Below, piece after piece: positions 17,217 through 26,454 of a stretch of DNA of 64,000 nt. The position numbers and the translations under genes were made by a program. Where the stretch lies: contig JAYZCG010000002.1 in assembly GCA_036338435.1 (NCBI GenBank), positions 1-64,000 of the forward strand, given 5' to 3'. Position 1 is the stretch's first letter, and each line of letters starts with the position of its first letter. A model generated the notes under the pieces. That model was not told the origin of the DNA. It saw only the letters and a list, made by a program, of their open reading frames with translations, and ran no database searches. Source of the DNA: JAPYTY01 sp036338435. Its GTDB lineage: Bacteria; Acidobacteriota; UBA6911; RPQK01; JADFOI01.

Positions 17217-18104
17217 TTGATCAGCATTATTCTGCCAACTTTTAATCGGCGCCAATTTCTGAAACAGGCCATTGAATCAGTAGTCAAGCAGACTATAAAG
17301 GAGTGGGAATTGCTAGTTGTCGATGATGGATCTGACGACAACAGTTGGAATATCATTCAAGAATTTCAAGATCAACGTATCTACTATCTTTACCAACGCA
17401 ATCAAGGCGTCAGTAGTGCACGCAATACTGGCATTAAACTATCTCACTTCCCTTGGATCTGTCTCCTAGACAGCGACGACTATTGGCATCCGACCAAGCT
17501 ACAAAAACAGCTTGAAGTACTTGAACGTCATCCTCAATACAGAATGATTTACACAGATGAGATTTGGATTCGAAAAGGACAGAGGGTAAATCCCAGGAAA
17601 ATACACCGTAAGTACTGCGGCTGGATTTATCATCGCTGCTTACCACTATGTATTATCAGCCCTAGCTCAGCACTAATCGACCGGAAAATTTTTGATAAGA
17701 TTGGACTCTTCGACGTGAACTTTCCTGTTTGTGAAGATTACGAAATGTGGCTGAGAATCTCCTCTCAATATCCTATTTTTTTCCTGGAAAAACCCCTAAT
17801 TGTTAAATTAGGAGGCCATGCTGACCAGTTGTCTAAAAGCATGTGGGGACTAGATCGCTACAGAGTAAAAGCTTTAATAAAAAACTATCTACATGGACAC
17901 CTCACGCCACAGCAAAAAGTGTGGACAACTCGTGAGATCGTTGACAAAGCTAGGATTTTAACCAGTGGTTTTACTAATCACAAAAAGTGGAGTGAAGCTA
18001 AAAAATACCAGAAAATAGCCCAAAGTTGGTCAAAAAAAGACCAAATCACAGCCCAAAGTCTACCACCTCACATGCCTAGGGCATCCTCTTCAGGAGCAAA
18101 ATAG
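17217..18104 (+). CDS. Family 2 glycosyltransferase
   Basis: The 295-residue GT2 protein begins ISIILPTFNRRQFLKQAIES. It has the nucleotide-binding VVDDGSDDNS motif (about residues 37-46), the LDSDDYW motif near 90 that holds the DxD metal site, and the acceptor-side VCEDYEMWLR near 170. The fold region fills about 230 residues, with a basic tail after it. The start is TTG at 17217, chosen because the GT2 strand begins there. Its last 37 bp overlap the convergent VWFA gene. The acceptor and donor sugars are unknown. Confidence 0.8.
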   Translation: MISIILPTFNRRQFLKQAIESVVKQTIKEWELLVVDDGSDDNSWNIIQEFQDQRIYYLYQRNQGVSSARNTGIKLSHFPWICLLDSDDYWHPTKLQKQLEVLERHPQYRMIYTDEIWIRKGQRVNPRKIHRKYCGWIYHRCLPLCIISPSSALIDRKIFDKIGLFDVNFPVCEDYEMWLRISSQYPIFFLEKPLIVKLGGHADQLSKSMWGLDRYRVKALIKNYLHGHLTPQQKVWTTREIVDKARILTSGFTNHKKWSEAKKYQKIAQSWSKKDQITAQSLPPHMPRASSSGAK

Positions 18105-19000
18105 CCCTGGCGATGGCGTATATTCACAGAGTCACGAGACACCTTTACTTTGATTTCTCGAAACTTACCGTCCTTCCTCTTATTGGTCGGCACATAGGTA
18201 AGATTATATTGACTACGAAGTTCCTGATTGACTTCCTGAAAAGCTTCAGTCAACTGGCTGGTGGAATAGGGGAAAAAGACTCTTCCACCTGTCCTTTCAG
18301 TTAACTGTTTAAGCGCGTTGTCCCCTTCATGATCAACATCGGCTCCAATCCGCGTAGTACTGATAGCATAGATTGTGATTTCTGCTTGGTAAGCCATACG
18401 CAGAGTCTCTTCAAAAGTATGTTTGCTGGTGAGATCTGCACCATCAGAAAGAATCACTAAGGTCTTACGTCCTGGTTGATTTAGCATTTTTTGCTCTGAT
18501 ACCAGATAAATGGCATCGTATAGTGAAGTCCCGCCGCCCGCCTTTAACTGTTCTATTTCCTGGATTAGCTCGTTGGGATTTGAGGTGAAATCATGGAGTA
18601 GTGTTACTCCAGTATCAAATTCAACCAATGCCACCCGATCAAAAGGACGCATAACAGCATAGAGAAAATCGATCGCGGTCTCCTTCTCAAATGGCAGCTT
18701 GAGACGAACACTGGAACTTGTATCCAAACAAAGCCCGATGGTCAACGGAAGATTAACCTGCTGGGCAAAATTTGTCACAGACTGTAGGGCCCCATCCTCA
18801 TAAACTTCGAAATCTTCCTTAGTAAGGTCAGTTATAAACGCACGGGTATCTTTGTCGTGAATTGTTGCTAATACATTGACAGCATCCACTGCCACTCTAA
18901 AAGGCACATCTTCCTCTTGATCAGTGCCCTGAGGTAATAGATCAGACACCGAAAACAACGTTAAAAGTAACAGCAACAACTGAAATCTTCGAAATACCAT
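18068..19000 (-). CDS. Secreted VWFA-related protein (Acidobacteria type)
   Basis: The 310-residue protein has an N-terminal signal segment (RRFQLLLLLLTLFSVSD). It is followed by a short beta domain with the phrase DLTKEDFEVYEDG and a von Willebrand A domain. The MIDAS metal site D93-x-S95-x-S97 (LDTSSS) and the later LSDGAD are intact. This arrangement matches the VWFA-related family that is strongly expanded in Acidobacteria (TIGR03436). It is likely periplasmic or surface-bound and involved in protein-protein contact; no specific role is known. It lies 7 nt downstream of the RluD-type gene. Confidence 0.85.
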   Translation of the reverse strand: MVFRRFQLLLLLLTLFSVSDLLPQGTDQEEDVPFRVAVDAVNVLATIHDKDTRAFITDLTKEDFEVYEDGALQSVTNFAQQVNLPLTIGLCLDTSSSVRLKLPFEKETAIDFLYAVMRPFDRVALVEFDTGVTLLHDFTSNPNELIQEIEQLKAGGGTSLYDAIYLVSEQKMLNQPGRKTLVILSDGADLTSKHTFEETLRMAYQAEITIYAISTTRIGADVDHEGDNALKQLTERTGGRVFFPYSTSQLTEAFQEVNQELRSQYNLTYVPTNKRKDGKFREIKVKVSRDSVNIRHRQGYFAPEEDALGM

Positions 19001-19007
19001 TGCCCTA

Positions 19008-19949
19008 TTATTTCAGAGCTTGCAGGAATTCGACAAGTTCATTTGGAAGCTGTATCTCAAAAGACACCCTCTTTCCAGTGTCAGGGTGAACAAATGCCAG
19101 AAAGTCAGCGTGAAGAAAATATCGTTTGAGCCGCCGAATAAACTTTACTAGATCCGGGTCCTTGACCCGTTGAACTGCCTTTTTACCATATATCTCATCA
19201 CCCACAACTGGGTGACCTAAATGCTGAAAATGGACACGTATTTGATGGGTCCGTCCGGTGTGAGGATAGATATGAACATGAGTAAAATCTTGATAGTTAC
19301 AAATAGTCTCATAGCGAGTCACAGCCTTACGTGCACGTCGGCTACGCGTCGATATTTTAGTTCGGGCATAAGGATCCCTTCCAAGAGGCACATCGATTGT
19401 GCCGGAAATATTTTTGAGATGCCCATAGACCAATGCCACATACCGTTTCTCAACTTGTCGGTTCTTAAACTGACGAGCCAGAAATTCGTGTGTCTGGTCA
19501 TTTTTAGCCACCACCATCAGTCCAGACGTTGCTTTGTCTAACCGATGAACGATTCCGGGACGAATAGTCTCATGACGGCTAATAGACTGAAAATGGTAGA
19601 GTAACCCATTGGCCAACGTACCCTGGCGATTTCCTGTACCGGGATGTACCACCAAATTGGCTGGCTTGTCGACCACTACCAGAACATCGTCCTCATAAAC
19701 TATCTTGAACGGAATAGCTTCAGGGTTCAGCTTAACTGGCTCAGGTGGAGGAGGAACTATTACAATTTGATCCTTCGGACTCACCCTGTAATTTGCCTTG
19801 CACCGCCTTCCCTGAATAGTTACATGCCCGGACTCAATCCATCGCTGTAGAATACTGCGGCTAAACTGCTTGAGCTTAAGGGCAAGGAAGTGATCCAGTC
19901 TACTACCTGACTCACTTGCATCAACAGTTAGAACAATTGTCTCAGACAC
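19008..19949 (-). CDS. rluD: RluD-family 23S rRNA pseudouridine synthase
   Basis: The 313-residue protein has an N-terminal S4 RNA-binding domain (about 13-75; SRLDHFLALKL at the start) and a pseudouridine synthase domain. The domain contains the catalytic Asp motif GIVHRLDKATSGL near residue 135-147. Later motifs such as GRTHQIRVHFQHLGHPVVGD confirm the RluA/RluC/RluD family. RluD modifies helix 69 of 23S rRNA, but RluC-type substrates cannot be excluded by sequence alone. The gene overlaps lgt by 8 bp, so they are probably co-transcribed. Confidence 0.9.
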   Translation of the reverse strand: MSETIVLTVDASESGSRLDHFLALKLKQFSRSILQRWIESGHVTIQGRRCKANYRVSPKDQIVIVPPPPEPVKLNPEAIPFKIVYEDDVLVVVDKPANLVVHPGTGNRQGTLANGLLYHFQSISRHETIRPGIVHRLDKATSGLMVVAKNDQTHEFLARQFKNRQVEKRYVALVYGHLKNISGTIDVPLGRDPYARTKISTRSRRARKAVTRYETICNYQDFTHVHIYPHTGRTHQIRVHFQHLGHPVVGDEIYGKKAVQRVKDPDLVKFIRRLKRYFLHADFLAFVHPDTGKRVSFEIQLPNELVEFLQALK

Positions 19950-20757
19950 ACTTGGCCACTTTTTGAGGACGCCTGTAACAATAGATAAGACCTGCTATCC
20001 CTACAGGCACAACCAGCAGGCTGATGAACTGAGAGGTGGACAACAAGCCATCAAACACGAACCCTCGACCTAGATCACCCCTAAAAAATTCTAATAGAAA
20101 ACGAATCACACCATATAAAACAAGATAGGACGAGAAGACCTGACCGTCAAAGCGTTTCCTTGTATAAATTCTTAACAAAATCCAAAAAAGCAAAAAAGTC
20201 ATACTCGACTCGTATAGCTGGGTGGGGTGAAGGGCAACGTTGAGGGGCACACCAACATGTTGATGTGCATACTCACTACTAAACACGATTGCCCATGGCA
20301 ACTCCGTAGTTTTCCCATAATCACAGCCTGCTGCAAGACATCCTATACGTCCGATAGACTGTCCTAGAGCAATAGAAGGAGCAGCCCAATCAGCAATGGT
20401 CCAGAATCTCAGATCGGGAACTCTTGATACCCATATCATTACTCCAACTACAGCCCCTACAAAACCCCCATAGTACACCCCTCCGGCCTGCCAAAACTCT
20501 ACCGACAGGAGCCTTGAAGGGTTTTCAAAGTAGCCTCCAAAATCGGTAAATATCAGTAAAATTTTGGCTCCCACCAGAGCAGAAATAATAATGACTAGCC
20601 CTAGGTCCCAGACGCGACTGACTGGCACACCTTCTTTCTTAGCTAAGTGTGAGGCGAAAACAATCGAGACAAGGTAGGCTGTGGCCAAAAGCAGGCCATA
20701 GGTGTGAAGCGTAATAGGGCCAAATTCTACAAGTTTTGGAAACATTACATCACCCAA
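19942..20757 (-). CDS. lgt: Prolipoprotein diacylglyceryl transferase Lgt
   Basis: Lgt moves a diacylglyceryl group from phosphatidylglycerol to the lipobox Cys of prolipoproteins in the inner membrane. The 271-residue protein has about seven hydrophobic segments. It carries the Lgt signature GRIGCLAAGCDYGK (about residues 140-153) in place of the classical GRxGNF..GE form, and HPTQLYES near 176-183. The shorter cysteine-containing signature is seen in several deep-branching phyla. It overlaps the pseudouridine synthase gene, an arrangement common because lspA/rluD/lgt often cluster. Confidence 0.92.
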   Translation of the reverse strand: MGDVMFPKLVEFGPITLHTYGLLLATAYLVSIVFASHLAKKEGVPVSRVWDLGLVIIISALVGAKILLIFTDFGGYFENPSRLLSVEFWQAGGVYYGGFVGAVVGVMIWVSRVPDLRFWTIADWAAPSIALGQSIGRIGCLAAGCDYGKTTELPWAIVFSSEYAHQHVGVPLNVALHPTQLYESSMTFLLFWILLRIYTRKRFDGQVFSSYLVLYGVIRFLLEFFRGDLGRGFVFDGLLSTSQFISLLVVPVGIAGLIYCYRRPQKVAKCV

Positions 20758-20837
20758 CCTACTATGCTTTGACTACCTCTGCGGATACAAAGGCCACAGT
20801 GCATGAAGAAACCACGCTCTATATGGTAGGTGGGATA

Positions 20838-22934
20838 TCAGGAACTTTTCTCCTCTTTGTCACGTCGTGCTTCCTCTATGATGCGCTCGGTTAATTGCGA
20901 TGGAACAATGTCGTAGTGGGAGTGATCCATATGGAAATTACCTCTTCCTCCTGTTAGGGAGGTGAGGGTTGGTGCATAATTCAACATTTCAGACATAGGC
21001 ACATTTGCACCAATTACCTGAGTAGCTCCCTTTACATCCATTCCCAAAATTCGACCCCGTCTACCATTTAAGTCACCAATCACATCCCCTGCGCTGTCCT
21101 CAGGAACATAGACTTCAATGTTCATAATGGGCTCAAGCAATACTGGCTTAGCCTGTTCCATGGCTTTTTTAAAGGCTTGTAATCCGGCAAGTTTAAAAGC
21201 CATGTCCGAGGAATCCACATCGTGATAGCTACCATCGTAGAGGGTAATCTTAAAATCCATTACCGGATAACCTGCCAAAAATCCTTTCTCAGCAGCTTCC
21301 ACTATTCCTTTTTCAACAGCGGGAATATAATTTTTGGGAATTGATCCGCCGAAAATCTCATCGACAAATTCAAATCCGCCGTCTCTCTCGAGAGGTTCCA
21401 TTCTAATCTTGCAATCACCATACTGGCCGTGTCCACCGCTCTGCTTCTTATGTTTTCCCTGTACATCTGCGGTCCCAGTAATGGTCTCCCGGTAAGCAAC
21501 CTTTGGAGTATTTAGTAACACTTCGACCCCAAATTTCTTTTTGAGCTTGCCCACGGCCACTTCAACATGAAGTTGTCCACTTCCAGCTAACAAAAATTCT
21601 TTAGTCCGAGAATCTCGACGAAAACTCAAAGAGGGATCCTCTTCAAGCAAGCGTGCAATAGCATGACTCATTTTATCTTCATCACCTCGAGACTTCGGTT
21701 CGACAGCAAAACTGATAGCCTGCTCAGGAAATTCTATCCTCTTGAAGGGACTGTTAAAAGATCGCACGGCCAGAGTATCCCCAGTGTTGGTCTCTTTAAG
21801 TTTAAGAACGCCACAAATATCTCCCGTGTGAACCTTGGCAATGCCCTCATGATTTTTGCCCTGCATTAATTGGAGAGTTCCTAACCGTTCCTCCATGTCT
21901 CTGGATAGGTTTTTTAGACTTGAATCTGACTCAAGTGTGCCAGAAAAAACTTTAATCAAATTAATTCGTCCAGCAAAAGGATCTGCCAATGTTTTCAAAA
22001 CGAACCCAGCCACTGGATCACTGCCCTCTACAGCTTCGAATCCTTTTTCCTCCTGTGTTTTACTATCAACTACAGTGATAGGTCCACGCTCCAAGGGGTT
22101 AGGAAATAATTTTGTGATCCCGTCCAACAGTTGTTTGACACCTATGTTCTGCGTGGAAGAAACACAAAAAACAGGAAAAACCTCCTGTTTTTGCATTGCT
22201 TTGCGAAGACCACCCAACAATTCTTCATCGGACAAAGCACCTTCGTCGAAGAATTTTTCCATGAGTTCATCATCATTCTCGGCAATCATCTCAATCAATT
22301 CTTCACGGCGCTTGTTTGCATCTGCTTGTAACTCATCGGGAACAGCCTCTTCTTTGAATTTTCCGCCTGGATTGTCTTCATACCTATAGGCTTTGTTCTG
22401 GAGGAGATCCACAACACCCTGAAAATTTTGCTCCTCCCCAATTGGCAATTGTACGGGAATCACAGAACGTCCGAAAGTAGCATGCAAAGACTCTAAGGTC
22501 CGACTGAAACTGGCTCGATCTCGATCAAGGCGGTTAACCACGATAGCGCGAGGGAGTTGAAACTCCTCAGCATAAGACCAAACCAATTCCGTTTGAACCT
22601 CAACTCCGGCAACAGCGTCCACCACTACGACAGCTGTTTCAGCACCCACCATCGATGCCTTAGTGTCGAGAATAAAGGTCCTATATCCAGGTGTATCTAG
22701 AACATTAATTTTGACACCATCCCATTCCATATGGGCTAATGCTGTGTTGATGCTGAAACACCTCTCTATTTCATCTTCGTCAAAGTCCGTTACAGTATTA
22801 CCTTCCTCAACACGACCCAGCCGATTTACTGCTCCAGCAGAGTAAAGAAATGCACTCGTTAAAGAAGTCTTCCCAGCATCTCCGTGACCTACAAGAGCGA
22901 TGTTTCGTATACCCTCACTTTCGAATACCTTCAT
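20838..22934 (-). CDS. Elongation factor G-like translation GTPase (EF-G paralogue)
   Basis: The frame can be read open to 23234, but the real start is the ATG at 22934. It has a GGAGG binding site at 22942-22946, and the protein begins MKVFESEGIRNIALVGHGDAG, the G1 P-loop. This gives 698 residues. The G3 motif DTPGYRTFI and G4 motif NRLDRDRASF follow, then domains II-V as in EF-G. G4 has Arg where NKxD is usual, a feature of the EF-G-like/FusA2 lineage. It is probably not the main translocase; an auxiliary or ribosome-recycling role is possible. It is followed downstream by lgt. Confidence 0.85.
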   Translation of the reverse strand: MKVFESEGIRNIALVGHGDAGKTSLTSAFLYSAGAVNRLGRVEEGNTVTDFDEDEIERCFSINTALAHMEWDGVKINVLDTPGYRTFILDTKASMVGAETAVVVVDAVAGVEVQTELVWSYAEEFQLPRAIVVNRLDRDRASFSRTLESLHATFGRSVIPVQLPIGEEQNFQGVVDLLQNKAYRYEDNPGGKFKEEAVPDELQADANKRREELIEMIAENDDELMEKFFDEGALSDEELLGGLRKAMQKQEVFPVFCVSSTQNIGVKQLLDGITKLFPNPLERGPITVVDSKTQEEKGFEAVEGSDPVAGFVLKTLADPFAGRINLIKVFSGTLESDSSLKNLSRDMEERLGTLQLMQGKNHEGIAKVHTGDICGVLKLKETNTGDTLAVRSFNSPFKRIEFPEQAISFAVEPKSRGDEDKMSHAIARLLEEDPSLSFRRDSRTKEFLLAGSGQLHVEVAVGKLKKKFGVEVLLNTPKVAYRETITGTADVQGKHKKQSGGHGQYGDCKIRMEPLERDGGFEFVDEIFGGSIPKNYIPAVEKGIVEAAEKGFLAGYPVMDFKITLYDGSYHDVDSSDMAFKLAGLQAFKKAMEQAKPVLLEPIMNIEVYVPEDSAGDVIGDLNGRRGRILGMDVKGATQVIGANVPMSEMLNYAPTLTSLTGGRGNFHMDHSHYDIVPSQLTERIIEEARRDKEEKSS

Positions 22935-22950
22935 AAAAAAGCCTCCCTGG

Positions 22951-22978
22951 AGTATAGTTTGAGTACCAGAAATGTAAC
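22951..22978 (-). promoter_or_regulatory. Possible promoter for the EF-G-like gene
   Basis: On the reverse strand TATACT (22951-22956) lies 16 bp downstream of GTTACA (22973-22978), a weak -35. The start of transcription would be near 22945, leaving a leader of about 11 nt that just covers the Shine-Dalgarno. Confidence 0.35.
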
Positions 22979-23058
22979 ATAGGGATATGGAGTTTTCAAT
23001 TTCATCACCAGACAGTTCCTGTAGACTCACTGAAGTGTTCACTTCTAGTAATAGGCAT

Positions 23059-23985
23059 GTGCACATTATTCCAAGATCCCTTTCCGCATACACACTCTTT
23101 CTTTTTCTGAGCAGCTTATGTTTTCTGCCTTCTTGTACTAACACCGCAGCCCAGATTGATCTGATTGACGGCAACAATGCCATGCACCACGTGGAACAGA
23201 TTGTTGGCTTTGGCCCCCATCCTTCCGGAAGCAATGCCCAAAAAAAAGTCGGAGCCTATATTGTGAGTCAGTTGGAATCATATGGACTGGAGGTAAACAC
23301 TCAGACCTTCCGGCCCGTGACTCCTATAGGACGACGTGAAATGAAAAATATCTGGGCTACTTCTACGGGTACGACTGAATCAGTGATCATCCTAGCTAGT
23401 CACTACGATAGCAAGTATTTCGAAGAGTTCCCTTTTGTGGGGGCCAATGACAGCGGATCAAGTACTGCTCTAGTGTTAGAATTAGCTAGAATCTTGACCA
23501 TCGAAAATACCACCGACCATACCCTGTGGTTTGTTTTCTTCGACGGAGAAGAGGCCTTTCTTGACTGGACTACTACGGACAGTCTCTATGGTAGCCGAGC
23601 ATTTCTTGGAATGCTTAAAGCCAGCGGTCGTCTTCATCGCATTGACGCCTTGCTTTTATTGGACATGATAGGAGGCAAAGATTTAGCATTTCGCAAAGAT
23701 ACCAATTCGACTACTTGGCTTAATACCATCATCTGGGATACAGCATCCCAGATGGGTTACGACAACATCTTTCAAATGCGAGGAAGTACAACAGTTCAAG
23801 ACGACCACATCCCATTTGCCAAAGAGAAGATTCCAGTTGTCGACATTATTGATCTAGATTACATCCACTGGCATCGCCAAGGAGATACTATTGACAAGCT
23901 TTCCGTCAATAGTTTTGAGATAGTAGGTAATGTAGTTTTAGCGAGCCTACCCACTATCAGCCAATACCTTCTGGAAAAGCACTGA
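23059..23985 (+). CDS. Glutaminyl-peptide cyclotransferase-like M28 metalloenzyme, lipoprotein
   Basis: The product resembles the zinc-dependent glutaminyl cyclases that form N-terminal pyroglutamate. Evidence is the sequence FFDGEEAFLDW followed by DSLYGSRAFL, the ASHYDSK and GANDSGSSTALVLE zinc-ligand regions, LLLDMIGG, and QDDHIPFAKEKIPVVDII ending in HWH. The frame is open from 22987, but the GTG at 23059 gives a clean signal (SLSAYTLFLFLSSLCFLPSC) with a lipobox-like LPSC, so I prefer it (308 residues). It is transcribed away from the EF-G-like gene. Aminopeptidase activity remains the alternative. Confidence 0.8.
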   Translation: MHIIPRSLSAYTLFLFLSSLCFLPSCTNTAAQIDLIDGNNAMHHVEQIVGFGPHPSGSNAQKKVGAYIVSQLESYGLEVNTQTFRPVTPIGRREMKNIWATSTGTTESVIILASHYDSKYFEEFPFVGANDSGSSTALVLELARILTIENTTDHTLWFVFFDGEEAFLDWTTTDSLYGSRAFLGMLKASGRLHRIDALLLLDMIGGKDLAFRKDTNSTTWLNTIIWDTASQMGYDNIFQMRGSTTVQDDHIPFAKEKIPVVDIIDLDYIHWHRQGDTIDKLSVNSFEIVGNVVLASLPTISQYLLEKH

Positions 23986-24051
23986 GAGATTAGCTCACTA
24001 GCACACGTGGTAGTTGACCCAAACGTTCGGGGTTAAGGCCAAGGAAAGAAT

Positions 24052-26454
24052 TTAGTCCGAGGTCGCGACCTCGACTACTTCTGCATAGTCACAATCTGAA
24101 CTATTGCACACATGAGTTACACCTTCTTTTTTGCTTATATTCTCCACCGTATAGGGCGCTCCACACTCTGGACATTTCTGATCTATCGGTTTTTTCCAAA
24201 GAACAAATTTGCACTCAGGAAAGGTACTGCACCCGTAGAAGATACGGCCCCGACGTGATCTACGTCGTACAATCTGGCCCTTACCACAGTCAGGACAGTC
24301 AACTCCTGTAGTTTGCTGTTTGATATATCTACAATCTGGATAATTTCCACAAGCCACGAAGGCTCCATAAGGTCCGTTTTTTTGCATTAACTTTGAGCCA
24401 CACTGCGGACAGTCTTCATCTGGCACTTCAATGCTTTCGATTTGTTCTCCAGGAGATGAGATCTTCTGAGTATTTTTGCACTCAGGGTAGCCAGAGCATG
24501 CCCAGAATTCACCAAATCTACCTTTCTTCCGCACCATTGGTTTGTCGCACTGCTCACAAAGCAGTTCTTCTAATGCTACCTCTTCTTCCTGAGATGCCTC
24601 ATCTCCTTCTTTTGGAACCTCTCGTGTATTTTTACATTCCGGATATTTACTGCACGCCATGAATCTCCCAAATCGACCCCACCGAATCACCATCTCTCCA
24701 CCACATTTCTCACACTTCTCACCTGTTGGGATTTCCTCTTTTTTCAGGTTCTTCATGTTCTTACTAGCTTGCTCGAGCTCTTTAGAAAATTCAGTGTAAA
24801 ACTCCTGGAGTGTGTGTACCCAATCTTCTCTACCACTTTCAATCTCGTCCAGATCTTGCTCTAACTTAGCCGTATAATCGTAAGCAAAAATCTCTTCAAA
24901 GTTCACAACCAACAACTCAATTACGGCCTCCCCAACCTCAGTTGGCACAAAACGCCTCTCATCTTTTTGTACATAGTCGCGCATGATCACAGAAAGGATT
25001 TGGGCATAGGTTGAAGGACGTCCAATTCCTTTTTCTTCCAATGCCTTAATCAAAGTAGCTTCGTTATACCTTGCAGGTGGTTGGGTGAACTTTTGCTCTG
25101 GCAGAAGTTCTGTTACTTCGAGAGTCTCCCCCTCAACAACGGCAGGCAATATTTTCTTGTTTTCATCCAGATCTGCCTTCTCCGTATCTGCTTGGTATAC
25201 CTTCATAAACCCATCAAATCTCATAATCGTGCCCACAGCCTTGAACTGAGTTCTACCCGCATCGATGACCATTGCCGTCTGATCAAAAAGGGCAGGATTC
25301 ATCTGTGAAGCTACAAAACGCCTCCAGATAAGCTGATAAAGACGATATTCATCCCGCTCCACAAAACCCTTAACCTTTTCAGGGGTTCGCAACACAGAAG
25401 TGGGCCGAACTGCCTCATGTGCATCCTGTGCTCCCTTTTTACTCTTATATCCAACAGGTTTAGACGGCAGATATGCATCTCCAAAATGAGCCTTGACGTA
25501 TTCACGAAGCTCAGAAAGTGCAGCATCTGAAACACGTGTAGAATCAGTACGCATGTAGGTAATCAAACCGACCCGACCCTCTGCCCCCATCTCGATGCCT
25601 TCGTAAAGATGCTGAGCCAAAACCATGGTTTTTTTAACTGAAAACCTGAGTTTCTGGGAAGCTTCCTGTTGAAGCTTGCTGGTAATGAAGGGAGGAACTG
25701 GATTCCTTTTCCTCTTTTTTTTGTTTACTCCAGAAATGACAAAATCAGAAGAACGTAATTCCAGAAGTAGCTCATCAGCCTCTTCTTGATTAGAAATTTT
25801 AAATTTTTTGCCGTCAAGCTTCACGGCCTTAGCCTCAATGGGAGGTGGATTCTGGGCCTTGAGGTGGACGGTGAAATTCCAGTATTCCTCAGATTTAAAA
25901 GCTCGGATCTCCTTTTCTCGCTCCACGACCATACGTAAAGCCACCGTCTGCACTCGACCCGCCGAAAGACCTCTTCGTACTTTCTGCCACAAGAGGGGGC
26001 TGACTTGATATCCGACAAGTCGGTCTAAAATTCGCCGGGCTTGCTGCGCTCCTACCTTGTTTTGATCAATGTTAGAAGGATTCTTGAAAGCATCGAGAAT
26101 AGCTGATTCGGTAATTTCATTGAATAAGACACGATAGATCTTACGCTCACCGGTTCCGTTGAGTTCTTCAGCCAGATGCTGACAAATGGCCTCTCCCTCT
26201 CGATCTGGATCTGCGGCTAAATAAATCGCTTTAAAGTTCTTGGCTATTTTCTTGAGTTCATTGACTATTTTGGCCTTTCCGGAAATAACCTGGTAAGTGG
26301 GTTGAAAATTATTTTTGGTGTCCACACCCAGGGACTTTTTTGGTAAATCCTTGATATGACCTGCTGAGGCCCTTACTGTATAGGCCTTGCCTAGATATTT
26401 CTCAATAGTCCTAGCCTTAGCTGGTGACTCAACTATAACCATTGCTTTGGGCAT
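24052..26454 (-). CDS. topA: DNA topoisomerase I TopA
   Basis: This type IA topoisomerase relaxes negative supercoils. The 800-residue protein begins with the Toprim domain (VIVESPAKARTIEKYLG; acidic DPDREGEA near 84-91). The active-site Tyr lies in GLITYMRTDSTR near residue 303. The C-terminus carries five Cys-rich zinc ribbons from about residue 575 on; the first four read CxxCG/D...C..P.C and the last ends CNSSDC. That is more zinc ribbons than in the E. coli enzyme (three). The start ATG has a GAGG sequence 4 nt upstream. The gene converges on the glutaminyl cyclase gene. Confidence 0.95.
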   Translation of the reverse strand: MPKAMVIVESPAKARTIEKYLGKAYTVRASAGHIKDLPKKSLGVDTKNNFQPTYQVISGKAKIVNELKKIAKNFKAIYLAADPDREGEAICQHLAEELNGTGERKIYRVLFNEITESAILDAFKNPSNIDQNKVGAQQARRILDRLVGYQVSPLLWQKVRRGLSAGRVQTVALRMVVEREKEIRAFKSEEYWNFTVHLKAQNPPPIEAKAVKLDGKKFKISNQEEADELLLELRSSDFVISGVNKKKRKRNPVPPFITSKLQQEASQKLRFSVKKTMVLAQHLYEGIEMGAEGRVGLITYMRTDSTRVSDAALSELREYVKAHFGDAYLPSKPVGYKSKKGAQDAHEAVRPTSVLRTPEKVKGFVERDEYRLYQLIWRRFVASQMNPALFDQTAMVIDAGRTQFKAVGTIMRFDGFMKVYQADTEKADLDENKKILPAVVEGETLEVTELLPEQKFTQPPARYNEATLIKALEEKGIGRPSTYAQILSVIMRDYVQKDERRFVPTEVGEAVIELLVVNFEEIFAYDYTAKLEQDLDEIESGREDWVHTLQEFYTEFSKELEQASKNMKNLKKEEIPTGEKCEKCGGEMVIRWGRFGRFMACSKYPECKNTREVPKEGDEASQEEEVALEELLCEQCDKPMVRKKGRFGEFWACSGYPECKNTQKISSPGEQIESIEVPDEDCPQCGSKLMQKNGPYGAFVACGNYPDCRYIKQQTTGVDCPDCGKGQIVRRRSRRGRIFYGCSTFPECKFVLWKKPIDQKCPECGAPYTVENISKKEGVTHVCNSSDCDYAEVVEVATSD

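Noticed and set aside
22935..23234. In-frame extension of the EF-G-like gene to 23234
   Set aside because: The added 100 residues precede the P-loop, have no family match and overlap the divergent glutaminyl cyclase gene. A GGAGG site and a -10 element stand right before the ATG at 22934.
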